A program made the position numbers and the translations under genes. From positions 1,782,097 through 1,808,307 of the forward strand of contig MNCI01021399.1 in assembly GCA_015680685.1 (NCBI GenBank): DNA of 26,211 nt, written 5' to 3'. Below, in pieces: positions 1 to 10,207 of the stretch; the stretch's first letter is position 1; every line of letters begins with the position of its first letter. Under the pieces are notes generated by a model that saw only the letters and a list, made by a program, of their open reading frames with translations, searched no databases and was not told where the DNA came from. This DNA comes from Gnetum montanum (taxonomy: Eukaryota > Streptophyta > Gnetopsida > Gnetales > Gnetaceae).

Positions 1-141
1 TGATCTTCTAGTTTTCACTCCACTACTTGTTCCCAATTCAGAAACTTTCTTTTCTTCTTCTTCTGATGAACAATAAGTCTTAGAATCTAGAATATCCTTT
101 GAAACTTTGAAACTTTCCAAACTATGAAATTTCTTGGTCAT
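1..141 (-). CDS. N-terminal part of a retroelement ORF (likely gag), runs off the left edge
   Basis: Reading the minus strand from an ATG at 141-139 gives 47 codons open to the window edge, beginning MTKKFHSLESFKVSKD. A Ser/Glu/Lys-rich acidic patch (CSSEEEEKK) follows. It starts about 95 bases downstream of a primer-binding site and LTR on the same strand, where gag of an LTR retrotransposon is expected. No domain can be recognised in so short a piece. The gag assignment is inferred from position only; it could be an additional upstream ORF. Unlike the other element genes in this window, no stop interrupts the visible part. Confidence 0.45.
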   Translation of the reverse strand, partial: MTKKFHSLESFKVSKDILDSKTYCSSEEEEKKVSELGTSSGVKTRRS

Positions 142-234
142 GAACTGAAAATAGAATCTAATTCTTAAGCCTTACAAATAATTGTTAATGTGCTAAAATT
201 ATAAGGCTTATGAACCTAGAGGCTTAATTTTCAG

Positions 235-251
235 CCCTCCTTCTAGCGCCA
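235..251 (-). other. Primer-binding site of the minus-strand LTR element
   Basis: Minus-strand TGGCGCTAGAAGGAGGG begins seven bases after the LTR terminus (CCAACA at 264-259). A TGG-initial stretch just inside the 5' LTR is where a tRNA 3' end primes minus-strand synthesis. It closely resembles the PBS at 3689-3705, so the two elements probably use the same tRNA. I cannot name that tRNA. Confidence 0.6.
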
Positions 252-1565
252 AAAGAACTGTTGGTGACCGTTTGGGACGCGACCACCAACGAGTGTCCTC
301 GAACAGGATTTAGGTGCCTACGGGTCTCTGGCAACACCAAGGCCCAGATACCTCCAAATAAACTCAGTAGTTAATGTGAGTATGTGTGTGTGCTGTTTCG
401 GCATGTGGTTGTGAGAAATGTAACGATTGCGTTGCGTGTAAACTACAAATGACTTACTTTAAAGAGATTTAGCCCACTTTGCCAAGTACTGTGAGTTGTT
501 GAAAGTTTCCTATTTTGTTCAACTGCTTAGTCTACGTGGTCCTTATAATACCTACTTGTAACAAATAAAATTTTCCAAAAACATTTGAGCACAACTCTGC
601 AAATCTACTCCTAATGTTCCCCAGAGAAAGAGATAGTTCCACAAGAAAACTAGAAATAGAGCAAGATTCGATGGAAATAAACAGAAAAGAAAATAAAGTA
701 GATTTGTGTAGACCTCAAATATTTAAACAAGGTAAAATGACACGAGTAAACACTTCACAATAAAGCTATCCCAAATTCAATATCTACGAATTGTTCAAAC
801 TTCCAAGGTTCAAACAAGCAATATCTTCAAGACAATCCTACTATGCTACCAAAAATTGCTGCGTAAACTACCACGTACGAGACTCCATTTTGACTAGATA
901 ATAGATGTCAACGATTGCATTCAAACAGAACCTTTAAAAAACTTGACAATTTCTGATTGAAAAAACACGAGAATTCACTTTAAAGATAAAAAGAAGTTAT
1001 TCTGGTCCCATCAAAATACCAAAGATTCTCTGAACCCTCTCGACTATTAAATTGTTCAACGGCGTGATTACAAACAGAGGCTCTCTTACAACAATCCCAA
1101 TAGCAGTTCCCACACGTTACACAATAACAAAATTTACTACTAAAATGCTCTCAAGGCTTTTAAACACAAGCGCTTCTATGGCAAAATTTTAATAGAAATT
1201 TCTATCGGGCAACAAGAACAATAAGAGCAATCTAAAAATCCCAAAATTACTTGCCAAGGATGATACTATCTAAACCACTAGCTAAACAATTTAAACAAAA
1301 CAAAAAATGAAATGCATAACTCATAGGACCATGACAAAGAGGCTGAAATCTTTACTCTAGCAAGCCATCTTGCAAGCAATCGTTCACAATTTCTTTACAA
1401 AGCTCTTCTCAAGACCTCAAGTATGTCTCCGAGTGAGAGCCCAAGTGTGATCCCAATGTCTTCTCAAAAGTGTGATGTATGAGACCTCCCAAAAGTCCTA
1501 AAAATAATTGAGATTCCAATTGAGATTCTTCCTTTTTTTCTTCCTTTTTTCCCTCCTTTGAGGCC

Positions 1566-1573
1566 TTTTTATA
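1566..1573 (-). promoter_or_regulatory. TATA box of the minus-strand LTR
   Basis: The minus strand reads CCCTATAAAAAGGCCTC, a canonical plant TATA context. It is followed by a purine-rich leader (GGAGGGAAAAAAGGAAG) typical of the region around a plant transcription start. Confidence 0.55.
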
Positions 1574-1659
1574 GGGTTCCAAGGTAGGTAGGGAAGTTAC
1601 ATATTTAAAAATATCTCACCTAACTTCTCTCCCAAGTAACTTGACCAACCAATTAGAAG

Positions 1660-1707
1660 ATTACTTGCCCAACAAGTTAGGAAATTACTTGCCCAACAAG
1701 TTAGGAA
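1660..1707. repeat. 24-bp perfect tandem duplication in LTR U3
   Basis: Two adjacent identical 24-base units (1660-1683 and 1684-1707), each starting ATTACTTGCCCAACAAG. They lie about 90 bp upstream of the LTR TATA box. Duplicated words in U3 often act as enhancer repeats; no function is shown here. Confidence 0.85.
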
Positions 1708-1884
1708 GCATTAACTTAGGAGGTTAGGAAGTTAGGAGATAAATATTGCTTTTGAAAAATAATTCCAATATTTCATATAATTTTTCACAATTATAGCTTT
1801 AATAGCCTTTCATTTTTACTTAAAATTTGAAGAATGGTTATTGAAGCTCCTAGTGAGTTTATAAACAAGGCGATAATATAATAT

Positions 1885-3115
1885 CTACCTTGGCATAAAT
1901 ATTGCTGGTACCTTAATCCTAAATATTTTATGTGCACTTGCATTCGAATGAAAATGGCTGGAAAAATTTAAATTCAAAACACCAAGCCCGAATGTGAAGG
2001 TGCTAGGCTTGGAACTGCCATTGAATACTTCCGAAAAAAATATATCCCGCCTTGCCAGAAATCGTTGGCAACCACCACCGCAGAAGAAGGCTCTGCCGCT
2101 GCATCCGGCGTTGTTGTTTTGTACATTCGGTTGCTGGAGGAGAAAGATCTGGAGATAGAAACGATGTATTGGACATATGGCCTTGGACATGGGGTTTTCG
2201 ATTGCCTGAAAGTGTTTTATTTTGCCACAATTTCACTTAGGGCTTGTTGCATTTTTCTGTTTCTGCAGATCGTTTTTTAATTCCTGCCGTAGATTTTAGG
2301 GTTAAGGGCAAATGTAACAGAGATCTGAGCATCAGAGAATTCGGCATTAGGTAAGGTAGGTTAGGAATGGCCCTGCAACGGCCAGAAAAATCTTCACGTG
2401 GTGCACGCGTTGCAGGACACATCGGCGTCATCGGAGGCGGGTGGATCAATTGCATAAGAAATTTGAAATTGAAATGGTTTCTGCCTTGGAAGTGGCAACA
2501 CCTAAGCGAGTTCTTCTTCCACCTTGAATCTGTGTCCCTACAAAAATTATTTTTTGTTTGTTTTTGGCACTACACGACCAGCAGAGACGTCACTGATTTA
2601 CGGCCAAAAGGAATAGTTGATTCTACGTGAAATGAAAGCCATTACAGGGCAAAGAGAACCTTGCATTCCCTTGCCTTAGTACCAACGCGATCCCTGTAAA
2701 CAAAACGGCATTCTCCTGGACTATTCTCATTTCTTTACATCAATTTCTTCTATTTCCTCCCAACGTGTACATTGGTTGGAACTGTGTTTTTTTTTTTTTG
2801 CAGTAAAAACATTATCCAAACCTTACAATAGTGAATTTGATATTTCTCATTGATGCATCCATAAATGGGATCGGCTCTTTTAGCTTTTCAACTCTTTTCA
2901 TCCTTCCCTTTGCAAAGGAGCATGATGAATTTTTCTTTCCTTGATATTAACTCTTGAAAATGAAAATATTATATCTTCATTTCCTAATTTTCTACATGAA
3001 ACTTCTAGTATAAAATATCAATAAGGCTCAACCATCATATATATTTTTTCTTTGAATATCTTCTATGGCTTATTCATATTTTATCACCTTTGCTGTTCCA
3101 TAAAATGGCTAAATG
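1885..3115. other. Unclassified spacer with a GC-richer core (about 2045-2460)
   Basis: This stretch lies between the minus-strand LTR and the truncated LTR of the large element. Its middle is richer in G+C and CpG than its surroundings. It holds a telo-box-like word (AACCCTAAA on the minus strand near 2300) and a CACGTG at 2396-2401, features common near plant gene starts. Short ORFs exist on both strands, but none resembles a protein I recognise. A perfect short inverted repeat (TTACAGGG with CCCTGTAA) frames about 2642-2699. The flanks (1885-2040 and 2640-3115) are AT-rich. It may be a captured gene fragment or an unrecognised short transposon. Confidence 0.3.
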
Positions 3116-3119
3116 TGCC

Positions 3120-3683
3120 AACACTTGCAAGTATCATTTTTTTGGCATCTGGCTTTTTGACAATTAACTTTGGCAAAGAGTCTAGCAAGCAAACATTTAA
3201 CAAGTAGCAAACTCTAGCAGCAACATCTCTCGATCTCTCCTAGCCCAGCAAACACCAGCTCATTAGTTCGTGTTAGTAGGCTGTTGGCAACAGTCCAAGA
3301 CCTGTGACCATATTGTTCCATTGTAAGTTATGCCTATCCACACTGTGCATTAGTTATACACCTTCTAGCCAAAAAAAGATCCAATCCCCCGATCTTAGGA
3401 TGGTGCATTCTCTCACTCAAGCCTATTTCATTTTGTTTCGCTATTACCATATTTTGCATCATTTCTTATTTACTTTTATCGAATAAGTTATACATAACAT
3501 CCTTAAAATAATTGTTTATGAAAGGTTATTGTACACCGGTTAAGTTCCTGTCTGATTGACCAAACCGTTTAGGGCATCACGTTTCTATTATTTCCATAGC
3601 ACGACCCTCGCGTGGATCCAATGTTAGGCTGTATGCCCAGTAACCTCTCGGTGTTCCAACCACTAACATTTTTGGTCACTATA
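3120..3683 (+). repeat. Truncated 5' LTR of the large Tat/Ogre-like element
   Basis: The sequence matches the last 560 bases of the 3' LTR (about 21407-21968) collinearly. In a 160-base stretch compared by eye about 86% of bases agree, most differences being transitions. The upstream U3 portion and TATA box present in the right copy are missing: homology stops near 3120. The LTR ends ...GGTCACTATA (right copy ...GGTCGCTACA), so the terminal CA has become TA. The PBS follows directly. The 14% divergence marks an old insertion. Confidence 0.85.
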
Positions 3684-3688
3684 GTTTT

Positions 3689-3705
3689 TGGCACTAGAAG
3701 CAGAG
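3689..3705 (+). other. Primer-binding site of the large element
   Basis: TGGCACTAGAAGCAGAG starts five bases after the LTR end. Position and the initial TGG mark it as the tRNA primer site. It differs at only a few positions from the PBS at 251-235 on the other strand. Confidence 0.6.
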
Positions 3706-4180
3706 CCCTTTGTGCCCTTTCTGCGTATCACAGGTAATCTTGCATGCTGTCTGTACCCCATCACCTACTAGCATAGATATGACATCCTTGTGGTTGTCTA
3801 CGCACCGAGTGGTGCAGACTGGTCGCAACGACGATTCCTCTGGAACCCTGTAGGAAGAAAGCCTCCAGCTGTTTATCATACCGCATTCACTCCATCAACT
3901 ATGCTACGCTACCTATGTCCTATGTGGCATAGTGACCTGATCAGTGTGATACGTTGACTGCTTACCCATCTATAGTGTTACGCTACTTGTTTCGTAACAC
4001 CTCTCTACAGTGTTACGCTATCTACAATGTAACATCCATTGTGATACGCTACCCATTGTGTTATGCTGCCTACATCCTCCTCAGCGTAGTAGATGTGATA
4101 GTAAATCAAATAAGTTTCCAACATTTCCCAGCATATCCTATTTCAACCTCCTCTCGTATGCTTTCTCATAACAAATAGAA
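3706..4180 (+). repeat. Leader with TGTTACGCTA-type short repeats
   Basis: Untranslated leader between the PBS and the gag start. From 3899 to 4080 it carries repeated variants of TATGCTACGCTA, GTTACGCTA and GATACGCTA. The same word family recurs in the antisense gene's intron (12440-12960) and in the 3' LTR. No coding content is seen. Confidence 0.6.
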
Positions 4181-7000
4181 ATGAATCCTATTACCACAGC
4201 AGTTCCCACCTCGGGCCTAGAGGTAACCTACTCTATCCACCATATAACAGGTCCCAAGTGACTGCCCAGCCCAATGCTGGTATAGTGATAGTCTCTTAGG
4301 CTACAGCAACTATCACCTGAGCGTTTGGCACAAGACACAAAGCCATATGATTTCATCTATGCAAAATTCCAACCGAATCTACCCTTATATCGCTAGGAAG
4401 TCAAAGATAAACGTAACTTCGAGTTCCTCCACCAGAATGGAAGCGAGTTCATCCCTGTTCCTAATCTCACCATCCTATTGAATAAAGCGTATCAATGGGT
4501 GCTAAACCACCTAATGCAAGTGAGTAGGTCAAGAGAACGAGATACAACGTCTCACTATGATGAAGCATTTTAGGATGGGTAGGAGCAGTTAGACTCCCAC
4601 TCTGAAGGTGGTGGCTAGATCTACACTATGGCTATCCCTTCCACTATTGTCTTCTGATCAAACTCGCTCTTCTCTTCTACCCACTTTGTTGTCGCCACAA
4701 CCGACACCTCTTCAGTAATGGGCAGCCATCCCATGTTTTCAACCTATCAACACGCAGGCCCTTCAACTTTGTTTCCAATCACCCTCCCTTCCCAATCTGT
4801 CCTGACATCGTACACAACGTCAGTTACGGCTATGCTGTCATACATGAACACTGTGCCTATGCTACAACTACAAGTGAGTTTCACTCCTATTCCCTTGTCT
4901 ACACCCATCCCATCACCAGTAGCAAACCCACTCTCAACCACGTGGTGGGCGCCAACCACTTATCTCCCTACTACGCAACCCTCTCAAATGTTATGTTATG
5001 TCCTATCCCAAGCATACCAAGTCCCATAGGTGGTGCAACGAAACACAGGGTTGTGGGCTGCCCCACCAACTAGGCAAGTAGCTAACCCTATGACCTCGAC
5101 AATGGTGGCTACCTCAGCAATGCCACCCACCAGGTGGTGGACCACCCAGGCGACACCTTTTGCTGGAGCGGCCCCAATAGTGCCCCCCATGGGACAAGCC
5201 ATTGCCCCAACAACACCACTAATGATGGCTGCTCCTGCAACCCCATAACCACTTGCAAAATCCCCAGGTCTGGATCAAGCTTCCCAACTCATCCAAATCA
5301 TCATCGAAGAGATCGAATGGCTTAAGGCTAGTTCTAAAATCATCCAAGTCATGGACTTTTACCATGATGACCCTATCAACCTGGCTGTCCCTATGCTTAC
5401 GTTGCCCCCTGGGGTTCCACTCCCCTAATTTACAAAATACAATGGGAAGGGTGATCCAAATGCACACTTGGTAACCTTCAGGTCTGAATCATTGTTGTTG
5501 CAACCATGGCCTCACACCATCATCCTTGTCTTTGCCATGTCTCTGATAGGCAAAGCTTGGGACTGGTACCATGCACTCCCACGTGCCTCCATCTCCACCC
5601 TAGAAGAGCTGCTAAGCCAATTCGTGACCTGCTTCAAGTACAACTTGAAACTGGAGGTCACACTAGACCAGCTCATGAGTGTTAAGCAGGACCCACTAGA
5701 ATCTATGCAGAGATTCATATAGTGGTGGAGCACCATTTTAAACGAGATATGCAAATTGATTGCTGAGGCCCACTTTTTGGCCATTTTTAAGGGTGCGATA
5801 AATGACTGTATTAAGTCTAAGCTCTACTACCTAGCCCCAAGGTCCCTTAGCCAAGAATTTGCTCAAACCAAGAGCATTCAGGATGTAGTTGAAGCCAGTA
5901 GGGACCAGGCCTATGTGACCTACAAAAATGCACACATCAAGAAAGACAAATAGAAGGGCAAGGCCGCAATAATAGCAGTGGCCACTATGGCCAACAAGAC
6001 CAAGCCTAACAATAACAAAAAGGCTACCGCAGCACCCAATGCTCCCTCCAATGCTACACCTGGCTCTAGCAACATAGGCCAGTCCTTGGCCTCAACACCT
6101 ATGGCACCAACCCAGCCAAGGCTGAACTTTGAGAACAAGGATCACTCCAAGTACACCCCCTTACGAATTAAGCCTTTAGAACTCTTGAAGAAACTATTAG
6201 GATTTGGGTGTATACAACACAAGCAGATGTCAGAGAAGGTTGTCAAATGTCATTAAAGTTATTGCGAAGTTCTTAGGAACCCCTAATTAGCTGCGCCCAA
6301 TGAGCCACCAGTGCCCAAGAATTTCAGGTTAGAACATTTCTGTGACTATCACCAACTGTGTGATCACAATACAGATTACTGCCTAGGGTTGAAGGATGAC
6401 ATTCAACATATGATTGATCAAGGCAAGCTGGTCCTAGATGAAAGCAGTCCCATTCAACCTAAAAATCAGTCGATGGGTGTTTACAAGGACCCCCTCAACA
6501 CTAACAATGTTGATTACACAATTAACAATATCAGCATTGATCATAACCCTAAACCACCACAACAACCCTTTGTGGTCTGTGTCCCTCCTCGCAATGCAGA
6601 AATGCCAACAACAACAACTAAGTCACAACAACCTTTTGTCATTAGGGCTCCTTGCCCGACATCTCCTGCACCCTTTGTGCTAAAAGCTACCTCGTCTTCC
6701 ACCACTACGACAACATAGGCACCATTCGGCATTCAAGTGCCAATGCGTGCAAGCTCACCCCCAACACAAAATCAAGCGACGAAGGCTACACCACAGCCTC
6801 CTCACTCAAAGTGGCACGAAGAGCACCTAGTTGACAAGCTAGCTAGGGAATGTGCTACATTAGGTCCTCCCAAGCCTACCCCCTTGTCAACAGTGCCCAT
6901 GGCCTCTTCCTCATTAGCTACTGATAGCAAAACATAGGTGCAACTATTAACTTTTGGACTAGGAAATCCTAGTGTTCAACCTGAAGCCATCCCTCCTCAA
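4181..7000 (+). pseudogene. gag: gag of a Tat/Ogre-like Ty3/gypsy element, nonsense-riddled
   Basis: Gag forms the virus-like particle and binds element RNA. One frame can be followed from an ATG at 4181 (MNPITTAVPTSG...) for the whole region despite many stops, with no frameshift found. In order: an N-terminal region; a Pro/Thr/Ser/Ala-rich low-complexity part (about 4700-5250); the Retrotrans_gag core (about 5430-5920), recognised by NGKGDPNAHL, an IGKAWDWYHALP block and a VKQDPLESMQRF block; a second Ala/Pro/Asn-rich linker; and a zinc-finger-like CX2HX4HX4C motif (CDYHQLCDHNTDYC, about 6340-6382) followed by LKDDIQHMIDQGKL, a combination typical of Tat gag. A Pro/Gln/Thr-rich tail leads in frame toward the protease. 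Many stops (TAG, TAA, TGA) replace likely Gln, Arg or Trp codons. The start choice rests on frame and position. Confidence 0.8.
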
Positions 7001-7965
7001 GAAATTCACCTCCTGGGGCATATGGAAGAGGAAAAGGTTAGTAAAAAACATGATGGTGGGCAAGATTTTCTAAACGCTCTTGCATAAGTTAAACAGGCCC
7101 TAAAGTAGAAAAACACAACACTAAGCCTATAAGACTTAGTAATGACCTCTGCAACCCATTGTGAGGCAATGGTATGCATGTTGACATCCATCCCTGTTAT
7201 TAAAAACTTGTCAGCTAAAGAAAAGGCCATTCATGCTGTCATGCTACCCCCTACGGCTGAAGAATCATGAATGGCCTAGTTGACATTCTAGGACAAGTCC
7301 ATTAAGGATGACCCTGAAAAGGGTCAATTCACAACCACTCCTATGTTCATCACAATTCAGGTCGGCTAGTACAAAATTCGTAGGGTACACATTGATGATG
7401 AGGTTGCCACCAATGTGATCCCATTTCCCATCATAAACAAGTTGGGCTTGGTTGATCAAATTAAGCCCATAGCAGCTTCATGCCTCAAGTCCTTCAATGG
7501 GGCACATGTGGTGGTTAAGGGGACCGTGCACATCAACTTTGTAGTAGGGGACCAATTCCCTACGAGTGTAGTGTTCATCATGGTTGAGGAGATGCCTGGG
7601 TTCAACTTGATCCTAGGGAGATCATGGTTGGCCCAACTGAGGGTCATCTCCTCATCAATACACCAGGAAATCCACTTACCCTACATGGGAGGGAAGTGGT
7701 AATTTACGGTGATGAAGTGGCTCCCCAAGCCATAAATAACGTGGGCATGGAGCAAGGTTCAGAGATAGAAATCTCTAAAAACAAAGCTCCCATTCGAACT
7801 GAGACACCTGAACAAGCCAACATCATCAACCCAAATGAAGACACAATGTGGGCCGAGTTGCCCTTCCAAGTTGCAAGCGATAACATAGATGAATACCAAT
7901 GTGGGGTCACCTGGCTGTATGCCTTGCCTAACCCACGTCGGATTAGGAAAAAATTACATGATTAA
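7001..7965 (+). pseudogene. Retropepsin-type aspartic protease (PRO), degenerate
   Basis: The protease cleaves the Gag-Pol polyprotein. The frame continues unbroken by indels from gag. The fold is recognisable from RVHIDDEVATNVIPFPIINK (about 7379-7438), where the usual catalytic D-(S/T)-G or D-G-G has become D-D-E, through to NLILGRSWLAQLRVISS near 7605-7655. ILGRSWL matches the conserved ILGRxWL block of Tat and Athila proteases, followed by the expected HQ and GxK/W end. Near 7690 the reading frame shifts by one and continues to a stop at 7963-7965 with an acidic linker (INPNEDTMWAELPFQ). Several in-frame stops precede the domain (for example three within 7268-7296). With the catalytic motif altered, it is inactive. 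Confidence 0.75.
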
Positions 7966-8215
7966 AAATTGTTATACTTCTGATGGTACAAGTTGCATTC
8001 TACATTAAGTTTTTTGTGTGCATAATTTATGTTTTTACATTCAGTTTGTTGTATTTGCATTTTTACATTAAGTTCACTACTTACATAATTTACATTTTTT
8101 ACATTAAATTTATTGTTTGCATCATTTACATTTCACAATAAATTTATCGTTTACATTAAGTCTACTATTTACTAATTTGCATTTTACATTGAGTTTGATC
8201 ATTGCATTGCCCTTG
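7966..8215. repeat. AT-rich degenerate tandem repeats of TTACATTAAGTT type
   Basis: About six loose copies of TTTACATTAAGTTTATTG with TTGCATAATTTACA spacers, roughly 35-45 bases apart. No coding content. It begins directly after the protease frame ends and grades into the next repeat array. Confidence 0.65.
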
Positions 8216-8219
8216 TTGT

Positions 8220-8465
8220 CAATACTATACACAAGGCCTAAAATGGCCTAAAACTAGCATGGCTCAAAATGGCCAAAAACTAGCCATGGCCCGAAATGGC
8301 CCTAAACTACCATTGCAGCCTGCTAAGGCCTAAAACTGGCAACTCTACTTCCTTAAAACAAAGAAAACAAAAATAAAAAAATCATCATTAAGCAATGGCC
8401 CAAAATGGCCTTAAACTATTGCCATAGCCCGAAATGGCCTAAAACTAAAACAAGAGAACCTCAAG
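8220..8465 (+). repeat. Array of GGCCTAAAACTAGC-type repeats (first of three)
   Basis: Repeated AATGGCCTAAAACTAGC and AATGGCC(T/C)TAAACTA words, interrupted by an A-rich stretch at 8350-8390. The core CCT(A/T)AAACTAGC is shared, in the same orientation, with arrays at 13936-14290 and 17905-18175. This array lies just beyond the 3' end of the antisense gene. Confidence 0.65.
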
Positions 8466-8529
8466 GGGCACAAACACATTAATAAAAATAACTGATTAAC
8501 CAAAATGAAATAAAATAATTATCTTACAC

Positions 8530-8560
8530 TATGCTTTTATTTAATTTCCATCCATACAAT
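8530..8560 (-). terminator. Likely poly(A) signal of the antisense gene
   Basis: The minus strand reads GGAAATTAAATAAAAGC here, containing AATAAA about 75 bases after the antisense stop codon. Distance and AT-rich context suit a plant polyadenylation signal. Not proven. Confidence 0.45.
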
Positions 8561-8618
8561 AATGTTTGCAAAAATTTAAATCCAAAAATAACAAAAATAA
8601 AAGTCTTTTGCTGCCACG

Positions 8619-8681
8619 CTATAAGTCTTCGTCAGCATCCCCATTTCCTATTCCACTTGGTCCTACACCTCCATTTGGATA
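8619..8681 (-). CDS. Antisense gene, terminal exon
   Basis: The exon follows an acceptor TTTTTTGTCTTGTGTAG and encodes YPNGGVGPSGIGNGDADEDL, then TAG (8621-8619). It is 63 nt including the stop, exactly 21 codons, and is in phase with the preceding exon, which ends on a whole codon. The intron (8768-8682) is 87 bp with donor GTTGGT. A Gly/Asp-rich acidic tail is a plausible natural C-terminus. Confidence 0.6.
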   Translation of the reverse strand, partial: YPNGGVGPSGIGNGDADEDL

Positions 8682-8768
8682 CTACACAAGACAAAAAATA
8701 AAACAATAAATCAAAACTACAACTAGGCTCTCATAAAATAAACTGCGACACAATAAATATTGACCAAC

Positions 8769-9538
8769 CTGATATGGTGCCTTGACCATTTCGGAGGGTA
8801 TTTTATTCATGCTAGCTACTAGACTTTGTAGGATCTCCTCCTCGGTGAGGTTGGCCCAATTTTCCTCCCCTAGATCAACGCTTACCACAACTTTCCCTTT
8901 CTCTACATTTGTTCATCTAGGTGGCCATGGAGAAAAGGTGGCGATGGTGGTCTTCCTAGAAGGTAAAGTCATTTCTCTTTCAGGAGACTCACTGACCACC
9001 ACCTGTCGCATGAACTTTTCGTAGTCCCTAGTAGTGCCAATGACATCGAGGAATAGCTTATGGGTATGCAACTCAATAGAAGCATCCCGATATTGTTCAT
9101 GATAGGTAGCACATTCTATTTTGTACATGTCCTTCTAGTCTTGATTATTTTGGGGCAAAAGGTCCATCTGCATGCATTGTTCTATGATCTCACGTCTGGC
9201 CTCATTCTTACTCTGTACGGCTGTCCAATATCTTGCATAGTTAATTATAGCCATACGCCAACTACCATCATGAGTGTCACGGGCTAATAGAAATTCATTT
9301 CTGGACCAAAGGTCCTCCAACTCAGCGGCTTGGTTAGCCTTCTCTTTTTCAAGTTTTTGCATCCTCTTCCAGAGGTCCTCGTTGACACACCTGTACTCCC
9401 ATAATGATCATGCTGAGTAGAGCATGCATTTGCTTATTTTCTTGTAAACATCACGAGGAACCTCGGTCACCTCTAGTGGGAGTACAGGCACTATGTCAAC
9501 CTCGACTGCTTGATGAAGATCCCACTTGAGACGAGAAG
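8769..9538 (-). CDS. Antisense gene, long penultimate exon with coiled-coil-like region
   Basis: The 770-nt exon keeps one frame throughout (2 nt completing a split codon plus 256 codons). It starts after the acceptor TGTGATTGATAG and ends CAG before donor GTTGGT. The protein begins SRLKWDLHQAVEVDIVPV, then a charged helical stretch (DLWKRMQKLEKEKANQ, then AELEDLWSRNEFLLAR) with heptad-like leucines, then further Glu/Lys-rich helix, a Ser/Pro/Arg-rich linker (SESPEREMTLPSRKTT) and LGEENWANLTEEEILQSLV. Three in-frame stops interrupt it: TGA 9410-9408, TAG 9137-9135 and TGA 8915-8913. All could arise from Arg, Gln or Trp codons by single transitions. A frame conserved for 770 nt argues for real coding history. 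Confidence 0.65.
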
Positions 9539-9629
9539 CTATCAATCACACGTGAAAAAGCATTAGTCACAGTGCCATAGCAAATAAATGAAACAACTTA
9601 GAGAGCCTAACATAGTAACTTCAACATAC

Positions 9630-9767
9630 CTATCTCAGGATTGATCTACCTTAGGCGATCAATCATGTCATCAACCACCCCCTTCATAAATGTGAATTTA
9701 TCAGGGGCCTCAGTCCATGGTCGGAGACAAATCGAGGAAGAAGAATTGAGGGTTGTAATAGTGGTGT
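9630..9767 (-). CDS. Antisense gene, internal exon
   Basis: The acceptor is ACTATGCAACAG and the donor GTATGT (9629). The 138-nt exon receives one base from the previous exon and leaves one base, so phase 1 is kept on both sides. It encodes TTITTLNSSSSICLRPW, then TEAPDKFTFMKGVVDDMIDR. A TAG at 9648-9646 is the only stop. The flanking introns are 87 bp (9854-9768) and 91 bp (9629-9539). Confidence 0.6.
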
Positions 9768-9854
9768 CTGTTGCATAGTAAAACATCTTAGCAATGATGG
9801 AGAGGACAACAACAAAACTAAAAAATAACATAAATGACAGTGCAAAACTCCTAC

Positions 9855-10140
9855 CCAGCAAACCCTCAGGGGTGATAGCAGGGGGATCTTCCATCAGAAC
9901 AATGTCAAGCAAGTGATCAAACTCACTAGCATCAAATTGTAGCCCTTTCCCTTATAACTGACTCAAAAGTGTGGCGAAATCCTCAATAGTCATATGCCCC
10001 TCATGTGCTAGGGCACATTCTGCAAAAGGATCATCAATAATAGGGGCCTCTTCCTCTGCAGCTGGGGCCTCTTCTTCCTCTACAGTGGGGGCCCCTACTT
10101 TAGGGGCCAAAACTTCTTCTTCCTCTTCTATTAAACACGT
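9855..10140 (-). CDS. Antisense gene, internal exon with acidic tract
   Basis: The 286-nt exon (95 codons plus one base) encodes an acidic Glu/Ala/Pro-rich block (IEEEEEVLAPKVGAPTVEEE and onward) and then HEGHMTIEDFATLLSQL and FDASEFDHLLDIVLMEDPPA. One stop occurs, TAA at 9954-9952. The donor is GTAGGA. The acceptor side is less certain: ACTTACCTTAG at 10142-10141 gives a 67-bp intron from donor GTAAGT (10207), but joins to the upstream segment in a different phase, so an indel or a nearby alternative acceptor is likely. Confidence 0.5.
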
Positions 10141-10207
10141 CTAAGGTAAGTAGGCTAGCCTAACATAAAATTGGGAATTAACTAACGAAGCAATTAGAAA
10201 CACTTAC

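Larger units (their letters stand above)
259..1880 (-). repeat. 5' LTR of a minus-strand LTR retrotransposon (outer boundary approximate)
   Basis: The inner end is defined: on the minus strand the LTR finishes ...CACCAACA at 259 and is followed by the PBS. A minus-strand TATA box lies at 1573-1566, so transcription would start near 1535 and R-U5 would be about 1.27 kb. U3 lies at higher coordinates. Its TG start is not visible to me, and 1880 is a guess from where the AT-rich character ends. Inside are a perfect 24-bp tandem duplication (1660-1707) and several more copies of the short word AAGTTAGGAA or similar. No ORF of note. The partner 3' LTR would lie left of the window. Confidence 0.5.

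Noticed and set aside
2367-2460. GVIGGG in a plus-strand ORF, like a Rossmann nucleotide-binding loop
   Set aside because: A single glycine-rich hexamer in an 87-codon ORF, without a strand-helix context or any matching continuation.
2820-2890. Plus-strand LIFLIDASINGIG resembling the first RNase H motif of gypsy elements
   Set aside because: Only one block fits; the sequence on both sides does not continue with RNase H or RT motifs.
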